Assembly: GCF_022427965.1 (NCBI RefSeq)
Contig: NZ_JAKTTI010000009.1
Location: 1-64,000, forward strand
Reading direction: 5' to 3'
DNA from: Fredinandcohnia quinoae
GTDB lineage: Bacteria > Bacillota > Bacilli > Bacillales > Bacillaceae_L
DNA: 64,000 bases
The notes under the pieces are model-generated. The model was not told the DNA's origin and ran no database searches. It saw only the letters and a program-made list of their open reading frames with translations. The first letter of the stretch is position 1; every line of letters starts with the position of its first letter. Of the stretch, positions 1 to 7,420 are shown piece by piece. Made by a program: the position numbers and the translations under genes.

Positions 1-312
1 ATACAGGTCCTATGGTGACTATCACACCAGAAATTGTGCTCGGACGGGAACCATACAGGTTCTATGATGACCATCATACCGGAAATTGTATGCGGACGGG
101 AACCATACAGGTCCTATGGTGACTATCACACCAGAAATTGTGCTCGGACGGGAACCATACAGTTCCTATGGTGACTATCACAACAGAAATTGTGCGCGGA
201 TGGTCACCATACAGGTCCTATGGTGACCATCATACCGGAAATTGTATGCGGACGGGAACCATACAGGTTCTATGGTGACCAGCACACCAGAAATTGTGCT
301 CGGGCGGGAATC
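1..312. repeat. 52-bp tandem array A (six units)
   Basis: Six head-to-tail units of exactly 52 bp begin at 1, 53, 105, 157, 209 and 261. The array is cut by the window edge, so the true copy number is unknown. Each unit contains ACGGGA, CCAT, CTATGGT and GACC at fixed positions. Two short inverted repeats recur: ACCATA with TATGGT across a 7-nt loop, and CAYA with TRTG across 8 nt. Units differ by a few bases and alternate between two subtypes. There are no unique spacers, and 52 is not a multiple of 3, so this is neither CRISPR nor coding. Function unknown. Confidence 0.95.
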
Positions 313-399
313 ATACGAAACCTCCAGAATATATAAGTGCTCATAACAATAATTCCACCATTATAGAGCCCCCAATTATAAAACTTTCTCTTAACCATT

Positions 400-433
400 T
401 TAAAAATGCCGGTTCATCTAAGACGAACCGGCA
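400..433 (-). terminator. Terminator of the His-rich lipoprotein gene
   Basis: TGCCGGTTC pairs with GAACCGGCA across a 9-nt loop (407-433). It is followed on the minus strand by a T-rich tract, just past the lipoprotein stop codon. Confidence 0.85.
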
Positions 434-450
434 CATGTATGTTATAAAAT

Positions 451-1200
451 TTACTTTCCTACTTCTACTTGATGCTCCTCATGTTCATGCAATCCTTCAT
501 CATTTTCAACATGTACTTTCACAGTAAACGTACCGGCATCTGGAAATTTATACGAGCCAGTATATTCGCCCGCATTTGTTTCCTCTGCATCAATCCATTC
601 ATGTTTATCAGGATTCTTATCCGTCCAAATTTCATAACGAACATTTGCTTTTTCTAATGGGTCCTCTCCATTACTCAAATGAACCATTAATGTCGTATCA
701 TTTCCAACCTTTGCATCAGATGGATTCATAAAATGCATGCTGAAACCTTCTGTATGTTCATGATGATGCTCCTCTTCTTCATGTGAAGCACCCGTGCCAA
801 CCTTTACATTTGCTTGAGGCATCGTGTGCATCCCTCTTGCAGTTACATGGACTTGAATAGTAAATTCACCGTCATGATCAAATGTCGTTTCCGCAACATA
901 AGTACCATCTTTATTATTTTTTGCTTCAATTAAGCTACTTTCTTCTTTTTTTCCATTTTCCCATACTTCAAATTTCACTTCATCCGCATCAGCTACATCT
1001 TCGCTTCCCTGAGTAACAATTGCTTTCATTTCTACTTTGCCATTTACATCTACAGATTCCGGAACTTTAAGCTGTACATCAAGTATTTGAGGTACTTCAC
1101 TTTTGTCAGATACGTCAACCTTTTCATCTTCATCTTTATTACATGCTGAAAGAACTGCTAGTACCATCACAAATAGGATGAGTGTTAATCTTTTTCTCAT
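451..1200 (-). CDS. His-rich lipoprotein with two FixH/YtkA-like domains
   Basis: A 249-aa exported lipoprotein. The signal peptide ends in a lipobox (LSAC, Cys20), followed by an acidic linker. Two repeated beta-rich modules of the YtkA/FixH-like type follow (roughly 40-145 and 165-249), each with a pattern like DGTYVAE or AGEYTGS. They are separated by a Glu/His-rich stretch near residues 153-163 that could bind metal. The ATG at 1200 is chosen because GGAGG lies 7 nt upstream; an in-frame extension to 1245 would read through that Shine-Dalgarno. The neighbouring ctaG suggests a role in copper handling or cytochrome oxidase assembly outside the membrane. The family call is by pattern and the metal role is inference. 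Confidence 0.8.
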   Translation of the reverse strand: MRKRLTLILFVMVLAVLSACNKDEDEKVDVSDKSEVPQILDVQLKVPESVDVNGKVEMKAIVTQGSEDVADADEVKFEVWENGKKEESSLIEAKNNKDGTYVAETTFDHDGEFTIQVHVTARGMHTMPQANVKVGTGASHEEEEHHHEHTEGFSMHFMNPSDAKVGNDTTLMVHLSNGEDPLEKANVRYEIWTDKNPDKHEWIDAEETNAGEYTGSYKFPDAGTFTVKVHVENDEGLHEHEEHQVEVGK

Positions 1201-1318
1201 ATGTATTCCTCCAATATCTATTAGGAGATGATTACGATTAAACATCTCCCTTTCACTTTTATCTCGTCATAAGTGGCAGTAAGCCTCAATGATAGAAGTC
1301 TTACCTTTATGTTATCCA

Positions 1319-2170
1319 TCATCGATAATGAAAATAAGTACCACATACACAAGGACTTTCTTCTTGTTGATTTTGAATTCTTTTGCCGAAATAAAAAGTC
1401 ACCATCATCCCGATCTTATGTATTCCCAACATCAGGATTCCCGCCAACGGCTGGTCAAACTTTGGGTCTATTGGGAGTTGAGGTAGGTTGATACTTGAAA
1501 TTTCTCCAGGTATACAAAGTTGAGCGGTGACTTTCATTAACAAAGGATTCCCTATGCCACCAATAAAATCATTGAATATAAATAATACACATGCTGGCAT
1601 TAAAATCATTCCACTTAATAATATATACCTTTTTCTTGAACCATTACAAAAGCGCTGCTTTGGGTCTGGTGCAACAATTGGCCACCACATTTGAAAGGAC
1701 AAAACAAAAAGCAATCCCATATACCCATTATGAAATAAAGAGTTTTGAGTTAAAACCTCAATAATGACTGGTAAATGGTACATAAAAAACAGAGTCGCAA
1801 AAAATAACAACGCGATTGTTGAAGGAAGAAAAATCTTCGCAACCACTCTCAAAAACTTGTATTCCTTCACTCTCTGAAATAATAATTCTGGAATACCAAT
1901 TAATAATAGCGGTGGGACGACAAAATATAAAATACTCATTTGAATCATATGTGTACTAAAAGAGATGTGGCTTAATACTGAAATAGGACTGCCTATCATT
2001 AAATAAAATATAAGTATACTTATGATGAATAGAAGTGGCTGTTTTTGTTTGATTTTTATATTCGTGTAGTATTTTACTAAAACCGTAAAAAGTACAGTTA
2101 CGCATATTAAACCAATCAAAAGTGGGATATTCCATACCGGTTGATTTTCAAACAATATAGTACGCTCCAA
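1319..2170 (-). CDS. ctaG: Cytochrome c oxidase assembly factor CtaG
   Basis: A 283-aa polytopic membrane protein of the caa3-type CtaG family, needed in B. subtilis for an active caa3 oxidase. The sequence shows about seven hydrophobic segments, the conserved stretch LSHISFSTHMIQM near residues 65-77, and a later HKIGMM segment; these His/Met residues fit copper delivery. Length matches the B. subtilis protein (about 297 aa). Translation starts at TTG (2170), with AAGGAG 8 nt upstream. The downstream gene encodes a FixH/YtkA-like lipoprotein in the same orientation, a plausible partner. No oxidase subunit genes are in the window, so this is a detached assembly pair. Confidence 0.9.
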   Translation of the reverse strand: MERTILFENQPVWNIPLLIGLICVTVLFTVLVKYYTNIKIKQKQPLLFIISILIFYLMIGSPISVLSHISFSTHMIQMSILYFVVPPLLLIGIPELLFQRVKEYKFLRVVAKIFLPSTIALLFFATLFFMYHLPVIIEVLTQNSLFHNGYMGLLFVLSFQMWWPIVAPDPKQRFCNGSRKRYILLSGMILMPACVLFIFNDFIGGIGNPLLMKVTAQLCIPGEISSINLPQLPIDPKFDQPLAGILMLGIHKIGMMVTFYFGKRIQNQQEESPCVCGTYFHYR

Positions 2171-2351
2171 GTGACCACTCCTTATTAAGTTTTTATCCCC
2201 CCTTGTTAAATTATGTTATGAAGTAACAAATCAGAACACTTTATAACTCGTATATTAAGTGATAATTTAATGACATTCAATATAGTATTAAGGAAATATG
2301 TGGCTAATTCGTGAAAACTAAATGTTATTTTAAGAAAAGGCTCTGAAAAAA

Positions 2352-2948
2352 CTATTTAAAAATACTAATTTCCTTCAACTTAATAGCCAGTCTTTCAAAT
2401 CCCTTTTGAAACTTTGTACGGTAATCCGGCATTAGTTCTATTCCTGACAACCTTGCAATTGTTTCAACAACCTCATCAATCGACATTTGGTCAGTCTGGA
2501 TATGTTCTTTAAACCTATCTTTAGAGAGACTAGCAACCCTTCCTTCTATTTGTTGGTAAGCCCAAGAATTTTTTCCTTCAAATCTTGTCCTAAGTCTTTT
2601 TTGAATGGTTGTCTTTGAAGCTGTTAAAGTATAGTGCTTAATCTCAATACCAATATCTCGTAATCTTCCAATAATATCTGTAAAATATTGTTCATTTGTA
2701 AGAGTCATCGGAACAATAATAGTTCCTTTATATTCGATTGCAATTTGCTTTAACAATGAGTAATTAGCTTCTCGCCATAATGGATAATCCTGAAAGTCCC
2801 CCTTGGAAATTTCAGCGGGGACATTTGCCATTAACACAAAGCCAAATCGTTCTGGATCGTATACAAATGAGTTTTTTACCCTTTTATGTAGTTCATATGC
2901 GGTTGTTGTTTTACCTGAACCAAAAGTTCCGTTTATCCAAATGATCAT
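2352..2948 (-). CDS. tmrB: TmrB-like tunicamycin resistance ATP-binding protein
   Basis: A 198-aa P-loop protein closely resembling B. subtilis TmrB (197 aa) throughout: MIIWING start, Walker A GTFGSGKT (residues 7-14), YPLWR, VPMTLTNEQYF, and RLRTRFEGKNSWA. TmrB is a membrane-associated ATP-binding protein that protects against tunicamycin, probably by binding the drug. The ATG at 2948 has AGAGGTG 4-5 nt upstream. It stands alone on the minus strand, divergent from the phosphoesterase gene. The family assignment is firm; actual resistance is inferred from homology. Confidence 0.9.
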   Translation of the reverse strand: MIIWINGTFGSGKTTTAYELHKRVKNSFVYDPERFGFVLMANVPAEISKGDFQDYPLWREANYSLLKQIAIEYKGTIIVPMTLTNEQYFTDIIGRLRDIGIEIKHYTLTASKTTIQKRLRTRFEGKNSWAYQQIEGRVASLSKDRFKEHIQTDQMSIDEVVETIARLSGIELMPDYRTKFQKGFERLAIKLKEISIFK

Positions 2949-3045
2949 AAGACACCTCTTTACTATAAAAAAATAATGACAAAATATTCCTTCTACTTTA
3001 CTATTAATTATACAAAGTGAAATCTTTTCATGTGGGGAGGCAGTT

Positions 3046-3798
3046 ATGAATAGTATAGCAGTAATATCAGATATTCATGGAAATATGACTGCGTTAGAAG
3101 CAGTCATAGAAAATATCAACCGTCGAGGAATCGAAACAATCATCTGTCTAGGTGACCTTATTGGAAAAGGGCCAAACCCAGCAGCTGCCGTTGACTGCAT
3201 TCGAGAAGTATGTGAAGTAGTCGTCTTTGGAAATTGGGATGAGGCAGTCCAAAAAGAGAATGAGTGGGAAGTGATGAAATGGCATCAAGAGCAGCTTGGT
3301 GAGGAAAGATTAGCATATCTCGGTACACTTCCTTTTCACTATGATTTCTATATGAGTGGAAAATACATACGTCTGTATCACGCATCTGCAAAGAGTGTCC
3401 ATCACCGTGTTGTACCGATGATACACCCTATGGAAGAAAAGAAAGCAATGTTTGAAAACACTGAGTGGATTTCTCCCTTGGAAGAAGACAGAATACCGGA
3501 TGTCGTTGGCTTTGGTGATATTCACGCTGCACTAATTGAACCAATTGGTGATCAAAGGACTCTTTTCAACGTTGGAAGTGTCGGAAATCCATTAGATATG
3601 ACACTAGCTACATTTGCCGTTTTACATGGTGACTATCAATCAATTAAACCAGCACCATTTTCAATTGAAATTGTCCGTGTTCCATATGATATTGAAAAAG
3701 AAATACAAATTGCTGAGCAAAAAGAAATGCCTGGTTTAGAGCCTTATGCTAAGGAATTAAGGGAGGCTGTTTATCGGGGAGCATTTAAAGAATCGTAA
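3046..3798 (+). CDS. Metallophosphoesterase (calcineurin-like)
   Basis: A 250-aa soluble metal-dependent phosphoesterase. The metal-binding motifs are in order: SDIHG (8-12), GDLIGKG (36-42), GNWDE (62-66), a His in LYHASA, and GDIHAA in place of the usual GHTH. The final NVGSVGNP motif is typical of YfcE/MJ0936-type phosphodiesterases and of bacterial Ser/Thr phosphatase-like relatives. The ATG follows GGGGAGG at 8 nt. The natural substrate is not deducible. Confidence 0.85.
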   Translation: MNSIAVISDIHGNMTALEAVIENINRRGIETIICLGDLIGKGPNPAAAVDCIREVCEVVVFGNWDEAVQKENEWEVMKWHQEQLGEERLAYLGTLPFHYDFYMSGKYIRLYHASAKSVHHRVVPMIHPMEEKKAMFENTEWISPLEEDRIPDVVGFGDIHAALIEPIGDQRTLFNVGSVGNPLDMTLATFAVLHGDYQSIKPAPFSIEIVRVPYDIEKEIQIAEQKEMPGLEPYAKELREAVYRGAFKES

Positions 3799-3886
3799 AG
3801 TTTATTTTCCTTAACCAAAATTATTTACAGTTTTAATTTCCTGTTTTATACTCTATACTAAAGAACATTTGGAAGGAGTTAATTGC

Positions 3887-4042
3887 ATGTCAATCAATAA
3901 CGAATCCAAAAAAGAGATTACTATTAATTCAACGATTCAGCTAAAGGGAATTGTGAAAGCCATATTTAATGACATGATTCATGTACAGATTGGCGGGAAA
4001 ATTATCTCCTTACCTGCATCTAATATATTAAAATCGAATTAA
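3887..4042 (+). CDS. 51-aa small protein, possible beta-barrel
   Basis: A short open frame with a strong Shine-Dalgarno (GGAAGGAG, about 8 nt before ATG) and its own terminator at 4077-4106. The product is basic at the start (MSINNESKKE), then alternates hydrophobic and polar residues (LKGIVKAIFND, VQIGGKIISLP), like the strands of a KOW/SH3-type mini-barrel. No signal peptide or Cys is present. I do not recognise a named family. Good translation signals and a dedicated terminator argue that it is real. Confidence 0.7.
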   Translation: MSINNESKKEITINSTIQLKGIVKAIFNDMIHVQIGGKIISLPASNILKSN

Positions 4043-4076
4043 TAAATATTTGCAATAATATAACGTAAAGCGTAGG

Positions 4077-4106
4077 CCAAATCAGGTAATGATTTGGTCT
4101 TTTTTT
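4077..4106 (+). terminator. Terminator after the 51-aa gene
   Basis: CCAAATCA pairs with TGATTTGG across GGTAA, followed by a run of about eight T. Confidence 0.9.
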
Positions 4107-4109
4107 GAC

Positions 4110-4200
4110 GGATAAGAAAGCATAACTTTCTTATCCGAATAAGTGCAACTAACGCCTCTGTCTTCGCCTAAAGGCTCGCCAATCGGCGAGTTTTCTTTAT
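4110..4200. repeat. Palindrome-rich intergenic element
   Basis: Contains a perfect 11-bp inverted repeat (GGATAAGAAAG/CTTTCTTATCC, 4110-4136), then GCCTAAAGGC and CTCGCC-AATC-GGCGAG followed by TTTTC (4175-4195). The layout resembles dispersed palindromic elements of Bacillus chromosomes. Only one copy is in this window, so dispersal is unproven. The last hairpin could act as a weak plus-strand terminator. Confidence 0.5.
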
Positions 4201-4298
4201 CTAACCTTAATAATTGAAACCAATTTTATTTTAAAGCGTAGTATTAAAGGAACTCGCAAATAATAATTTTTAATGAAATAAATATAGGAGTACTGACA

Positions 4299-6032
4299 AT
4301 GGAAAAACAACAAACAAGTTTAAAGCCATTTATTTCACTTATTTTATCAACAAAGATTCCAAAGGCTGCGCTGATTTTCGGATTAGCAGCAAGTGTAATT
4401 ACAACAATCGCAGGTCTTATTGTACCGATATTGACGAAGAATTTAATTGATGGGTTCTCTGTAGAATCATTAAGTGTGCCGCTCATGATCGGAATCGGGG
4501 CTGCTTTTATTCTTCAAGCAATTATTAGTGGAATCTCCATTTATCTTCTGAGCTATGTCGGTCATAAAATTGTTGCAAAACTACGAGACCGGATGTGGGT
4601 AAAATTAATTCGCTTACCTGTTTCCTATTTTGACAAACAATCAAGCGGAGAAACAGTAAGCCGGGTAGTCAATGATACAAGTATTGTAAGGGATCTTATT
4701 ACAAATCATTTCCCACAATTTGTAACTGGTATTATTTCGATTATTGGTGCCATTCTAATTTTATTAGTGATGGATTGGAAGATGACGTTGCTGATGTTAA
4801 TTTCAGTTCCAATCACATTGATTATTATGTTTCCTCTAGGACAAAAAATGGCGAAAATTTCTCGTGGGCTACAGGATGAAACCGCTACTTTTACCGGCCA
4901 TGTTCAGCAAACATTAAGTGAAATTCGCTTAATGAAGTCCTCTACCGCTGAACAAAGTGAAGAGGACAAGGGATTAACTGGAATTGAAAGGTTATTTACA
5001 TTCGGATTAAGAGAAGCAAGGATTACAGCACTGATTGGTCCAATAATGTATTTTGTGATTATGGTCGTAATTGTAACGATTATTGGCTATGGTGGTATTC
5101 GTGTAGCAAATGGAACTATGTCCACTGGAGAATTAATTGCATTCTTACTCTATCTCTTCCAAATCATTGTACCGATTACATCATTTGCAATGTTTTTTAC
5201 CCAGTTACAAAAAGCAAAGGGAGCTACTGAACGAATTATCGATATTTTAGAATTGCCTTTAGAAGAGGATAAAACAGGAATTCAGCTGGATATTACAAAT
5301 AAGCCTCTTCATGTTCTAAACGTGTCATTTAACTATAATGAGGATGAACCAATCCTCAAAGGAATATCTTTTGAAGCAAAGCCTGGGGAAATGATTGCAT
5401 TCGCCGGCCCAAGTGGCGGCGGGAAGACAACAATGTTTGGTCTGCTTGAACGGTTTTATGAGCCTACATCAGGTGAAATCAGGATTGGTGATACACCGAT
5501 AAATGAACTGTCTATGACCTCGTGGCGTAGTCAAATCGGATATGTTTCACAAGAAAGTGCCATGATGGCAGGGACAATTCGAGAAAATTTATGCTATGGT
5601 TTAAACAATATTGGTGACATTACAGATGAACAGTTATGGAAGGTTGCTGAAATGGCGTATGCAGATCAATTCATTATGGAGTTCTCACAAGGATTAGATA
5701 CTGAGGTTGGAGAGCGCGGTGTTAAGCTTTCTGGTGGACAACGTCAACGTATTGCGATTGCTCGAGCGTTTTTACGAGACCCTAAAATACTCATGATGGA
5801 CGAAGCAACAGCAAGCTTGGACAGTCAATCAGAAGGTATTGTTCAACAAGCGTTAACACGATTAATGGAAGGTCGGACTACCTTTGTAATTGCTCATCGA
5901 TTATCGACAATCGTCGATGCAGATAAAATTATTTTTATTGAAAAAGGAGTAGTAACAGGTATTGGTACTCATCATGAACTAACACAATCACATGGATTAT
6001 ATCGCGAATTCGCTGAACACCAATTGGCCTAG
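4299..6032 (+). CDS. bmrA: Homodimeric multidrug ABC exporter BmrA
   Basis: A 577-aa half-transporter with six N-terminal membrane helices (to about 310) and one nucleotide-binding domain. Walker A is GPSGGGKT near 370, signature LSGGQRQR, Walker B ILMMDEATASLD with catalytic Glu, and switch His in VIAHRLS. All ATPase residues are intact, as expected for a homodimer. Sequence and length match B. subtilis BmrA (589 aa) along the whole protein, including SYFDKQSSGETVSRV and the C-terminal GLYREFAEHQL. It should export hydrophobic drugs. It is monocistronic: AGGAG-led ATG, terminator at 6041-6070. Confidence 0.93.
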   Translation: MEKQQTSLKPFISLILSTKIPKAALIFGLAASVITTIAGLIVPILTKNLIDGFSVESLSVPLMIGIGAAFILQAIISGISIYLLSYVGHKIVAKLRDRMWVKLIRLPVSYFDKQSSGETVSRVVNDTSIVRDLITNHFPQFVTGIISIIGAILILLVMDWKMTLLMLISVPITLIIMFPLGQKMAKISRGLQDETATFTGHVQQTLSEIRLMKSSTAEQSEEDKGLTGIERLFTFGLREARITALIGPIMYFVIMVVIVTIIGYGGIRVANGTMSTGELIAFLLYLFQIIVPITSFAMFFTQLQKAKGATERIIDILELPLEEDKTGIQLDITNKPLHVLNVSFNYNEDEPILKGISFEAKPGEMIAFAGPSGGGKTTMFGLLERFYEPTSGEIRIGDTPINELSMTSWRSQIGYVSQESAMMAGTIRENLCYGLNNIGDITDEQLWKVAEMAYADQFIMEFSQGLDTEVGERGVKLSGGQRQRIAIARAFLRDPKILMMDEATASLDSQSEGIVQQALTRLMEGRTTFVIAHRLSTIVDADKIIFIEKGVVTGIGTHHELTQSHGLYREFAEHQLA

Positions 6033-6040
6033 AAAAGCTG

Positions 6041-6070
6041 AAGAGACCCATTTTCTTGGGTCTCTTTTGA
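6041..6070. terminator. Bidirectional terminator between bmrA and ecfT remnant
   Basis: AAGAGACCC pairs with GGGTCTCTT across 8 nt, with T-rich sequence on both strands. It serves the two convergent genes. Confidence 0.85.
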
Positions 6071-6621
6071 TCACTTAAACGGATTATAAAAACGATCGCC
6101 ATCATAAAATGTAACGACCAGAGTGATAACTAAAATAGCGACAAATAAAACGATTGTCATATAATCCCTTGATTGAAATGGTGTTTCACTATACCATGTT
6201 CGCCTTTTATTTTTTCCAAAGCCACGAAGCTCCATTGCATTACTGACTGTCTCAATTTTATCAAGGCTCGATAGAATAAGAGGAATAATAATCAATGAGG
6301 CATTTTTTATCCGTTTCGATAATTTTTCATTACGTGACATGTCAATTCCACGGGCTTGTTGAGATTGAGCAATGTTATGAAAGTCTCGTTGAACATCAGG
6401 AATATAACGTAATGCTAGCGCCACAGCATACGATATTCGATAGCTTATCCCAATCTTATTCATGGATGAAGCGAACTCGCTCGGATGTGTCGTAACGATA
6501 AAAAGTAATGCTGCTGGAATCACAGTGAAATATTTTATCGTTATATTGAAATGATAAAAAAGCTGTTCTAATGTGACATTATATCGTCCTGCTATATCAA
6601 ATATGACATGACTTGATTTAT
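6071..6621 (-). pseudogene. 5'-truncated EcfT (ECF transporter transmembrane subunit)
   Basis: The C-terminal part of an energy-coupling-factor T subunit. Both coupling motifs are visible: SQQARGID and AMELRGFG. A GTG at 6523 would give 150 aa, but EcfT-like sequence continues in frame upstream to about 6620 (VIFDIAG, LEQLFYHFN, IPAALLF) with no start codon or Shine-Dalgarno, until a stop at 6644-6646 beside the next gene's terminator. Full EcfT proteins are about 260 aa, so the first membrane helices are missing. No EcfA or S-component gene is nearby. Best read as a deletion remnant. Confidence 0.8.
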
Positions 6622-6627
6622 TTTGGG

Positions 6628-6658
6628 TAAAAAAGCCAATATTTTATAAAATATTGGC
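6628..6658 (-). terminator. Terminator of the small secreted protein gene
   Basis: A perfect 24-nt palindrome (GCCAATATTTTA and its complement, 6635-6658) followed on the minus strand by TTTTTT. It lies at the breakpoint where the ecfT remnant begins. Confidence 0.85.
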
Positions 6659-6669
6659 TCTATCCCTAT

Positions 6670-7116
6670 TTATAAATCACATTTTCCTATTGAGTGTACT
6701 TTAACACTACTTCCATTCTTGTTGGTTATCTTAATTTTATAAGTACCAGGACTAATCGTACCATATAGGGTTGTCGAGGTACGATTAGCCGGATTAAATG
6801 AACCTTCTAAAACATCATAGATTCCTGTATCTACGAATGAACCACTTGAATTTTGTTTTAGAAGACGATACTCAATCTTTGCACTTGTCCATATAGATGT
6901 GGTGCTTTGTTGAATCGCAGTTAGTTTTAAGGAGCTACGAGAGGAACCTATATAAAATCCATCCGTTGTTGTGCTTGTAGCTATATTATTTTTTTGCCAA
7001 TTTACTGTTACTGCTAAGGGTTGAATTGTATCATTTGACATATTCTCAGAAGCAAAAGTGAAGGATGGTAAGGCAAGTAATAAGACTGATAAGAGAACCA
7101 CAAAGTACTTTTTCAT
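6670..7116 (-). CDS. Small secreted protein of unknown function
   Basis: A 148-aa protein with a clear signal peptide (MKKYFVVLLSVLLLALPS, likely cleavage after TFA near residue 22). The rest is Ser/Thr/Asn-rich and predicted all-beta, with one Cys near the C terminus and a closing pattern PGTYKIKITN typical of extracellular beta-sandwich domains. ATG with GGAGG about 9 nt upstream. Single gene with its own terminator. I do not recognise the family; a role at the cell surface or in the medium is all that can be said. Confidence 0.75.
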   Translation of the reverse strand: MKKYFVVLLSVLLLALPSFTFASENMSNDTIQPLAVTVNWQKNNIATSTTTDGFYIGSSRSSLKLTAIQQSTTSIWTSAKIEYRLLKQNSSGSFVDTGIYDVLEGSFNPANRTSTTLYGTISPGTYKIKITNKNGSSVKVHSIGKCDL

Positions 7117-7420
7117 AACTTCAATACCTCCAAATAATTTTAATATTCTATCTATTAAAATTATAACAATTAATTAGTAAATATCAACTATATTTCTAAA
7201 AATAGGAAAAAGTAACTTAAGATGGTCTTAGTTCAAATATCAAAACAACAACGCTATAGATTGTTATTTCTTTATCAATAACGCTGTCGAATGTTTACCA
7301 TTAACTCTAAATAGTCTTCAAAGCATTAATATTTATAGGTTCTCAAATGTATATTTATACATTTAGCAAAACAGTATAAATTTTAATAAGATATTTAGCA
7401 TAAAATACAAACCATATTTT
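7117..7420. other. Gene-free AT-rich stretch
   Basis: About 300 bp separating the secreted-protein gene from yfiC. It must hold the promoter of the secreted-protein gene near 7140-7200. I see no terminator, repeat or convincing open frame in it. Confidence 0.5.

Noticed and set aside
6071-6523. Intact 150-aa EcfT starting at GTG 6523
   Set aside because: EcfT-like residues continue upstream in frame, and the start lacks a ribosome site, so a truncated gene is more likely.
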